Source: JBKCHH01 sp046302855 (GTDB lineage Bacteria > Pseudomonadota > Alphaproteobacteria > Rickettsiales > UBA8987). From it: 26,764 bases of DNA. The DNA lies in contig JBKCHH010000034.1 of NCBI GenBank assembly GCA_046302855.1, positions 1 to 26,764 on the forward strand, read 5' to 3'. Below, piece after piece: positions 6,916 to 13,004 of this stretch (position 1 is its first letter; each line of letters starts with the position of its first letter). The notes under the pieces are model-generated. The model saw nothing but the letters and a program-made list of their open reading frames with translations, did not search any database and had not been told where the DNA came from. The position numbers and the translations under genes were made by a program.

Positions 6916-8295
6916 ATGAAAATAATAATCTGTGGCTCTGGCTTGGTGGCACAAGGAATAGCCAAGCAACTTTCTAAAGAAGATAACGATATTACCGTAA
7001 TTGATGATCATTTAGAAGATTTAAACAAAATTGCCACTGAGATTGATATTAGCACTAAGTTTGGCTTTCCCTCCCACCCAGATGTATTGCAAGATGCCGG
7101 CTTAAAAGATGCTCAAATGATAATTGCTGTAACCGCCTCTGATGAAATAAATATGATTATCTGCGAAATGGCATACTGCCTAAGCAATACCAAAATTAAA
7201 ATAGCTAGAATTAACTCTAAGGCTTACCTAAAGCCAGAGTGGCAGTTTATCTATGCCAAAAATAAAATCCCCATCGATTATATAATTTCGCCAGAAAGGG
7301 AAGTGGCACAGGCAATAATAAACCGCCTACAAATATCTGGTGCTATAAACACCCTGCCCTTTGGCAAAAATAAGGTGAAGGTTATAGAGGTAAAATGTGC
7401 AGAAGATTTTGCCTTTCACAAAAAAACCGTGCGGGAAGTTCACCGCCATATGCTACGCCCCCAATTTTCAATTCTGGCAATTTATCGCAATCAAAAGCTA
7501 ATTTTTTGTGATGATTCAACCCTAATTCAAGCCGGTGATGAGCTGTTTTTTATAGCCGAGGTAGAAAATATTACCAAAATAATGAATCTGTTTGGCTATT
7601 CCCCAACTGATAGAAGAAGCGTAATTATAATAGGTGGTGGCAATATTGGGCTAAACATAGCGCAAACTCTTGAAAATCAGCCAGTAAATATTAATCTTAA
7701 AATAATAGAATATAATCAACAAAGGGCAGAAGAAATTGCCGATTCCCTTTCCCAAACCACGGTGTTAAAGGGTAGTGGCTTGGATAATCAAATTCTAGAA
7801 GAGGCTGGCATTCATGGTGCCAATACCGTAATTGCGGTAACTAATGATGATGAGGTAAATATTTTATCTTCCATCCTTGCCAAAAAGTTAGGGGCGGAAT
7901 CTTGCTTTACTTTAGTAAACAGCATGAGTTCTTATGAAACCATAGTTTCTAGCCTAGATATAGATGTGCTAATTAACCCAAGGGATATGACCATTTCTAA
8001 AATTCTGCAACATACCAGAAGGGGCAAGATTATTTCTGCCTTTAGCATTTGCGGTGGTATTGCCGAAATTATTGAACTGCAGGTAACCAACAAATCTAGC
8101 TTTTCTGATAGGATAATTTCAGACCTAGAGCTACCAAGTGGTATTAGAATCTGCCTAATTTTTAGAGAAGACCTAACCATTTTTCCAGATTCCACCACGC
8201 AGATTTTAGAAAATGATGTTCTAGTAGTTCTAGCCCAAGTAAATCTACTTTCCAAACTAGATGATATGCTAGAAAATGATGATGTGTTTTTTTAA
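6916..8295 (+). CDS. trkA: Trk potassium uptake regulator TrkA (two RCK modules)
   Basis: TrkA is the cytoplasmic NAD(H)/nucleotide-binding ring that gates the membrane K+ transporter TrkH/TrkG. From the ATG at 6916 the protein is 459 aa, the usual length. The first RCK-N begins at once with MKIIICGSGLVAQGIAKQL, a Rossmann Gly-rich loop, with VIDDHLEDL ending beta 2. The first RCK-C is around residues 140-225. A second Rossmann fold starts near residue 236 with IIGGGNIGLNIAQ, followed by a second RCK-C. The frame is open upstream to 6685, but that 77-residue extension resembles no TrkA and precedes the predicted promoter, so I reject it. No trkH is visible in the window. It stands upstream of tRNA-Met and the kdp operon, placing constitutive and inducible K+ uptake functions side by side. 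Confidence 0.95.
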   Translation: MKIIICGSGLVAQGIAKQLSKEDNDITVIDDHLEDLNKIATEIDISTKFGFPSHPDVLQDAGLKDAQMIIAVTASDEINMIICEMAYCLSNTKIKIARINSKAYLKPEWQFIYAKNKIPIDYIISPEREVAQAIINRLQISGAINTLPFGKNKVKVIEVKCAEDFAFHKKTVREVHRHMLRPQFSILAIYRNQKLIFCDDSTLIQAGDELFFIAEVENITKIMNLFGYSPTDRRSVIIIGGGNIGLNIAQTLENQPVNINLKIIEYNQQRAEEIADSLSQTTVLKGSGLDNQILEEAGIHGANTVIAVTNDDEVNILSSILAKKLGAESCFTLVNSMSSYETIVSSLDIDVLINPRDMTISKILQHTRRGKIISAFSICGGIAEIIELQVTNKSSFSDRIISDLELPSGIRICLIFREDLTIFPDSTTQILENDVLVVLAQVNLLSKLDDMLENDDVFF

Positions 8296-8306
8296 AAACA
8301 AAGGAT

Positions 8307-8367
8307 TTGACATGGATAGTAAAAGGATTACTAAAACCATTGTTTTTTAGTTAAATTTCTTTATTAC
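8307..8367 (+). promoter_or_regulatory. Possible promoter region for tRNA-Met and perhaps kdp
   Basis: Two weak candidates lie between trkA and tRNA-Met. A perfect -35 TTGACA (8307-8312) has only TACTAA at 16 bases spacing. TTGTTT (8340-8345) with TATTAC (8362-8367) at 16 bases spacing would start transcription about 8 bases before the tRNA. Only 30 bases separate the tRNA from kdpF, so kdp is probably transcribed from here through the tRNA, or from an element inside the tRNA gene. Confidence 0.27.
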
Positions 8368-8381
8368 AGGCTATTCCTTTT

Positions 8382-8457
8382 GGCTGGGTAGCTCAGTTGG
8401 TAGAGCAGCGGGGTCATAATCCGCTTGTCGGGGGTTCGATTCCCTCCCCCGCCACCA
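8382..8457 (+). tRNA. tRNA-Met, elongator (anticodon CAT)
   Basis: All four arms fold. D arm GCTC/GAGC; anticodon stem GCGGG/TCCGC with loop GTCATAA (anticodon CAT); T arm GGGGG/CCCTC around TTCGATT; discriminator A and encoded CCA; 76 bases in all. The first pair is G-C, unlike the unpaired position 1-72 of initiator tRNA, so elongator Met is the better call; a lysidine-modified Ile2 tRNA cannot be excluded by sequence alone. The acceptor stem GGCTGGG against CCCCGCC has one mismatch, U4 opposite C69 (bases 8385 and 8450). kdpF begins 30 bases downstream. Confidence 0.93.
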
Positions 8458-8487
8458 TTAAATTTATGGGATAAAACTGGAGGTTTT

Positions 8488-8568
8488 ATGCTAACCGCGT
8501 CCGCCATTATTACTGTTTTTCTTTTCGCATATCTTTTTATTGCCCTCACAAAACCTGAAATATTTTAA
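8488..8568 (+). CDS. kdpF: KdpF, small membrane subunit of the KdpFABC K+ pump
   Basis: A 26-aa open frame with a strong ribosome binding site (TGGAGG at 8478-8483, five bases before the ATG). The peptide is one hydrophobic helix: MLTASAIITVFLF then AYLFIALTKPEIF, given here in two parts. It matches the KdpF pattern: a short polar N-terminus, a single membrane helix and an Ala-Leu-(x)n-Pro/Ala-Glu-x-Phe ending like the NAEAF end of E. coli KdpF. KdpF is a lipid-like stabiliser between KdpA and KdpB. Its position directly before kdpA (16 bases) confirms it. Confidence 0.9.
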   Translation: MLTASAIITVFLFAYLFIALTKPEIF

Positions 8569-8584
8569 TCCATATTTTAATCTT

Positions 8585-10339
8585 ATGCCTAGCTATTTTT
8601 TCACCAATGCTACTATTCAAATAGGTCTATTTTTTATTGTACTTTTTCTTCTGGCAAAACCGCTTGGTAGCTATATGGCAAGGGTTTATAGCAACAATGT
8701 TGTATTTTTAGAAAAATTTTTTGGCTTTATTGAAAGGGGTTTTTATAGACTTGCTAAAATAGATAGAAATGTTGAGATGGATTGGAAGCAGTATGCATTT
8801 TCAGTTCTGCTGTTTAGCCTATTTGGCTTTTTGCTACTGTTTGTTATTTTGCTATTTCAAAATTATCTACCTTTAAATCCAGAAAATTTTGCTGGGCTTT
8901 CTTGGCATTTAGCCTTTAATACGGCGGTGAGCTTTATTACCAATACCAACTGGCAATCTTATGGGGGGGAATCTACCCTAAGTTATTTTAGCCAAATGGT
9001 TGGTTTGTCTGTGCAGAATTTCTTATCAGCTGCCGTTGGCATGTCGGTTTTAGTGGCTTTAATTAGGGGGCTAAATCGCAAAAATACCAAAACCATCGGC
9101 AACTTTTGGGTAGATATGATAAGGGGTAATTTATATATTTTGCTTCCCCTTGCCCTTATTTATACGCTTCTACTTGGCTCGCAAGGTGTGGTGCAAAGTT
9201 TTAGTAAATATATTGAAGTGCCACTTGTAGAACGAATTGTAGGCGGAAAAGAAACCATCTCCACCCAAAAAATTGCTACAGGGCCAGCCAGTTCGCAAGT
9301 TGCCATAAAGCAACTTGGCACTAATGGTGGTGGCTTTTTTAATGTAAATTCTGCCCATCCGCTTGAAAACCCAACGCCCTTTTCAAATTTCTTAGAAATG
9401 CTGGCTCTAATTTTAATTCCAACTGCTCTTTGCTTTACCTATGGGGCGATGCTGAAAAATAACAGGCAGGGAAATATTATATTAATAGCGATGACGGTTA
9501 TTTTTATTCCCCTATTTTTGTTCTCTTTGGTGCAGGAGCAAAAGGGCAACCCCAACTTAAAGCAATTTGGAATTGATGCTGTAGCCTCCAAAAACCAAGC
9601 CGGTGGTAATATGGAAGGTAAGGAGGTTCGCTTTGGTATAGTAAATTCTGCCCTGTGGGCAAGTGCCACAACGGCGGCTTCCAATGGTTCTGTGAACTCC
9701 ATGCATGCAAGTTTTACCCCACTTGGTGGCATGATTCCACTTCTGTTTATACAATTTGGTGAAATTATCTACGGCGGTGTTGGTAGCGGATTATATGGTA
9801 TGGTTATTTATGTGCTAATTACCGTATTTATAGCAGGGCTGATGGTTGGCAGAACACCAGAATATTTGGGCAAAAAAATTCAAGCCTTTGAAATAAAAAT
9901 GGCATCTATTGCCATTATAGTTCCTTCCCTTTGCGTGCTGTTTGGCACAGCCATAGCTTTACTTACAAACGCTGGCAAGGCTGGGATTTTAAATCCACTG
10001 GCACAAGGTTACACAGAAGTTTTATACGCCTTTTCATCTGCATCTAACAATAATGGCAGCGCTTTTGCAGGGCTTACCGCAAATTCACCCTTTTATAATA
10101 CAGCTTTGGGAATTGTAATGCTACTTGGTAGATTTTTTGTGCTAGTGCCAGTTTTAGCTATTGCAGGCTCATTCGCTGGCAAAAATACCGTGCCTGTTTC
10201 CGCTGGAACATTATCTACCACCTCAATTTTATTCTTAAGTATGTTGATAGTAATAATAGTGTTGGTTGGGGTTTTAACCTTCATTCCATCCCTTGTGTTA
10301 GGGCCAGTAATTGAGCATTTGAATTTAATTAAACAATAA
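8585..10339 (+). CDS. kdpA: Potassium-transporting ATPase subunit A (KdpA), K+ channel-like subunit
   Basis: KdpA is the superfamily-of-K-transporters subunit that binds K+ with high affinity and passes it to KdpB. From ATG 8585 the protein is 584 aa, slightly above the ~560 typical. The four pore-loop selectivity motifs are recognisable: TNTNWQSYGGES, QLGTNGGGFFNVNSAHPLEN, FGEIIYGGVGSGLYGM and SASNNNGSAFAGL. GRTPEYLGKKI, a conserved cytoplasmic loop, precedes the last. About ten membrane helices are evident. The frame is open 15 codons further upstream to 8540, but that start lies inside kdpF and lacks a ribosome site; MPSYFFTNATIQ at 8585 fits the family N-terminus. kdpB follows after 5 bases. 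Confidence 0.97.
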   Translation: MPSYFFTNATIQIGLFFIVLFLLAKPLGSYMARVYSNNVVFLEKFFGFIERGFYRLAKIDRNVEMDWKQYAFSVLLFSLFGFLLLFVILLFQNYLPLNPENFAGLSWHLAFNTAVSFITNTNWQSYGGESTLSYFSQMVGLSVQNFLSAAVGMSVLVALIRGLNRKNTKTIGNFWVDMIRGNLYILLPLALIYTLLLGSQGVVQSFSKYIEVPLVERIVGGKETISTQKIATGPASSQVAIKQLGTNGGGFFNVNSAHPLENPTPFSNFLEMLALILIPTALCFTYGAMLKNNRQGNIILIAMTVIFIPLFLFSLVQEQKGNPNLKQFGIDAVASKNQAGGNMEGKEVRFGIVNSALWASATTAASNGSVNSMHASFTPLGGMIPLLFIQFGEIIYGGVGSGLYGMVIYVLITVFIAGLMVGRTPEYLGKKIQAFEIKMASIAIIVPSLCVLFGTAIALLTNAGKAGILNPLAQGYTEVLYAFSSASNNNGSAFAGLTANSPFYNTALGIVMLLGRFFVLVPVLAIAGSFAGKNTVPVSAGTLSTTSILFLSMLIVIIVLVGVLTFIPSLVLGPVIEHLNLIKQ

Positions 10340-10344
10340 AACTT

Positions 10345-12417
10345 ATGAGCGAAAAATTAAAATATAATATCTTCTCTAGTTCTAACCTTATTAAAGCAAT
10401 AAAATCTTCTTTTATAAAACTTTCCCCCAAATATCAGATAAAAAACCCAGTGATGTTTGTGGTATATGTGGGAAGCATTTTTACTACCATTTTATTCATA
10501 AACTCTTTTATTCATCCAACTGCCGAAAAGCCTCTATTCATAGGGCTAATTTCACTGTGGCTATGGATTACTATTTTATTTGCCAACTTTGCTGAAAGTA
10601 TTGCGGAAGGAAGGGGTAAGGCTCAGGCTGATAACTTAAAACAGGCAAGAAAAGAAATTATTGCCAAAAAGTTAAGTAGCCTTACAGATAGAACCAAATT
10701 CAAAAACATCTCTGCGGATCACTTAAGAATTGGTGATTTAGTTTTAGTAGAAGCGGGCGATTTTATTCCAGGCGATGGCACTGTATTACAAGGCGTTGCT
10801 TCAGTTGATGAAAGTGCAATTACGGGTGAATCTGCCCCAGTAATTCGTGAAAACGGCGGCGATAGAGATTCTGTAACTGGTGGCACAAGAGTTCTTTCCG
10901 ATTGGCTGATTATAAAAATTGCCTCAAATCCAGGTGAAATGTTTATAGATAAAATGATAAACCTTGTAGAAGGTGCAAAAAGGCAAAAAACCCCTAATGA
11001 AATTGCTCTTAGCATTTTACTAGCGGGTATGACGATTATATTTTTAGGCGTAACGGCAAGCCTAATGCCCTTTTCAATTTACGGGGTTGAAACCTATGGC
11101 AAAGGAACTGTGATAAGTTTAACCATTTTAGTTTCGCTACTTGTATGTTTAATTCCAACCACCATCGGCGGGCTTCTTTCTGCCATTGGCATTGCTGGTA
11201 TGAATAGATTAATGAACGCCAATGTAATTGCTATGTCTGGCAGAGCGGTTGAAGCAGCGGGCGATGTAAATATTTTACTTATGGATAAAACCGGCACTAT
11301 TACCTATGGCAACAGGCAAGCGGTAAATTTTATTCCAGCTGATGGGGTGAAGGAAAACCAGCTTGCAGAAGGCTCTCTACTTTCTTCCCTTGCCGATGAT
11401 ACACCAGAGGGCAAAAGTATAGTGCAACTTGCCTATAGCAAATATAGTATAAAAAAAGTAGAGCTAGATTCCCTTAACGCTACCTTTATTCCTTTCAAGG
11501 CAGAAAGTAGAACAAGTGGCATTAAGTTAGGTGACAGACAAATTCTTAAGGGTTCAGGTGATGCTATTGAAAGGCATATAAAAACTCTTGGGGGAACTGT
11601 TCCAGAATCTGTAAATAAGGCAGTTGAAGTAATTGCAAAACAAGGTGGAACTCCGTTAATAGTTTGCGATGGCAGTAAAGTGCTAGGCACTATTCATCTA
11701 AAAGATGTTATAAAGGCTGGTATTAAAGAACGCCTGCAGAGTCTAAGAGAAATGGGCATAAAAAGCATTATGATAACGGGGGATAATCCGCTAACTGCCA
11801 TGGCTATTGCCACCGAAGCAGGGGTAGATGATTTTTTAGCGCAGGCAACACCTGAAGATAAGCTAAAATTAATTCGTGAAAAGCAAAGAGGTGGTGAACT
11901 AGTGGCAATGGTGGGTGATGGCACGAATGATGCCCCAGCCTTGGCTCAATCAGATGTGGCGGTTGTTATGAACTCTGGCACGCAGGCGGCAAAAGAGGCA
12001 GGTAATATGATAGATATGGATTCAGACCCCACCAAATTAATTGAAATTGTAGAAATTGGCAAACAGCTACTTATGACAAGGGGGGCGCTTACCACCTTTT
12101 CTATAGCCAATGATGTCGCCAAATACTTTGCCATAATTCCAGCTGCTTTTGTTGCTACCTATCCACAGCTTTCTATTTTAAATATTATGAATTTAACTTC
12201 GCCCTCTTCAGCTATTTTATCTGCCATTATATTTAACGCCCTAATAATAATATTTTTAGTGCCGCTTGCTTTAAAAGGGGTAAAATATCGCCCACTTGGG
12301 GCAGATAAAATACTTACCCGCCATGCCTTAATTTACGGGCTAGGTGGCTTAATTGTGCCATTTATCGGCATAAAAGCTCTTGATATTTTAATTTCAACTA
12401 TAGGGGTTGCAATATGA
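10345..12417 (+). CDS. kdpB: Potassium-transporting ATPase ATP-binding subunit B (KdpB), P-type ATPase
   Basis: KdpB is the P-type ATPase subunit that powers K+ import by KdpFABC. The 690-aa protein has the normal length and all hallmark sites: the actuator TGES loop (ITGESAPVIRENGG), the CLIPTTIGGLLSAIGIAG membrane segment, the phosphorylation motif DKTGTITYG, the nucleotide-binding Lys region (LKGSGDAI) and the hinge MVGDGTNDAPALAQSDVAVV. The TGES serine, target of inhibitory phosphorylation in E. coli KdpB, is present. No truncation or missing catalytic residue is seen, so the pump should be functional. The stop overlaps the kdpC start in an ATGA arrangement. Confidence 0.98.
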   Translation: MSEKLKYNIFSSSNLIKAIKSSFIKLSPKYQIKNPVMFVVYVGSIFTTILFINSFIHPTAEKPLFIGLISLWLWITILFANFAESIAEGRGKAQADNLKQARKEIIAKKLSSLTDRTKFKNISADHLRIGDLVLVEAGDFIPGDGTVLQGVASVDESAITGESAPVIRENGGDRDSVTGGTRVLSDWLIIKIASNPGEMFIDKMINLVEGAKRQKTPNEIALSILLAGMTIIFLGVTASLMPFSIYGVETYGKGTVISLTILVSLLVCLIPTTIGGLLSAIGIAGMNRLMNANVIAMSGRAVEAAGDVNILLMDKTGTITYGNRQAVNFIPADGVKENQLAEGSLLSSLADDTPEGKSIVQLAYSKYSIKKVELDSLNATFIPFKAESRTSGIKLGDRQILKGSGDAIERHIKTLGGTVPESVNKAVEVIAKQGGTPLIVCDGSKVLGTIHLKDVIKAGIKERLQSLREMGIKSIMITGDNPLTAMAIATEAGVDDFLAQATPEDKLKLIREKQRGGELVAMVGDGTNDAPALAQSDVAVVMNSGTQAAKEAGNMIDMDSDPTKLIEIVEIGKQLLMTRGALTTFSIANDVAKYFAIIPAAFVATYPQLSILNIMNLTSPSSAILSAIIFNALIIIFLVPLALKGVKYRPLGADKILTRHALIYGLGGLIVPFIGIKALDILISTIGVAI

Positions 12418-12995
12418 AACAAACAATTAATTATTTAAGACCAACGCTAGTTTTTTTAAGCATTTCTACCCTTTTATTTGGCGTAATTTACCCTGTATTT
12501 TCTACCCTATTATTACAAGGGATTTTTCCAAAAGCATCTAATGCCAGTTTAATAGTGGGTAAAGATGGAAAGGTTCTAGGTTCAAGTTTAATAGGGCAAA
12601 ACTTTACAAACCCTAAATACTTTTGGGGCAGAATTTCTGCTACTTCACCGGTTTATAATGCTTCCGCTTCTTCTGGTTCTAACCTTGGGGTAAATAATCC
12701 TAATTTATTAAAGCTAGTAAAAGAAAGGGCAGAGCTTTTAAGAAACTATGCAACTGATAAAAATAAAGCAATACCCTTAGATTTAGTTACAGCATCTGGC
12801 AGTGGTCTAGATCCACATATATCAATTAGCGGGGCTAATTATCAAATACAAAGGGTAGCAAAATACCGCAAACTCCCTGAAAAAAAGGTAAAAGAATTGG
12901 TTGAAAAATACACGCAAAAAAGGCAGTTTGGTATTTTAGGTGAGCCAAGAGTTAATGTACTTAAGTTAAATTTGGCTCTAGATGAAAAAATATAG
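12414..12995 (+). CDS. kdpC: Potassium-transporting ATPase subunit C (KdpC)
   Basis: KdpC is the single-span subunit of KdpFABC with a periplasmic domain proposed to aid K+ or ATP binding. The protein is 193 aa, normal length. A membrane helix lies at about residues 10-35 (LRPTLVFLSISTLLFGVIYP), followed by conserved GSSLIGQNF, KYFWGRISAT, GSNLGVNNP and DLVTASGSGLDPHIS. The start overlaps the kdpB stop by four bases, indicating translational coupling. The kdpD start lies 9 bases after the stop. Confidence 0.96.
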   Translation: MKQTINYLRPTLVFLSISTLLFGVIYPVFSTLLLQGIFPKASNASLIVGKDGKVLGSSLIGQNFTNPKYFWGRISATSPVYNASASSGSNLGVNNPNLLKLVKERAELLRNYATDKNKAIPLDLVTASGSGLDPHISISGANYQIQRVAKYRKLPEKKVKELVEKYTQKRQFGILGEPRVNVLKLNLALDEKI

Positions 12996-13004
12996 GTAAA
13001 AACT

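Noticed and set aside
8473..8487. AAAAC-TGGAG-GTTTT inverted repeat around the kdpF ribosome site, considered as a regulatory hairpin
   Set aside because: Five A-T-rich pairs are too weak to hide the ribosome site, and the leader is too short for a riboswitch.
8364..8549. Minus-strand 61-codon frame
   Set aside because: It is antisense to tRNA-Met and kdpF; the GGGGGNRTP-like string is the translated complement of the tRNA.
8540..8584. 15-codon upstream extension of kdpA
   Set aside because: It starts inside kdpF, has no ribosome site and does not resemble KdpA N-termini; ATG 8585 fits.
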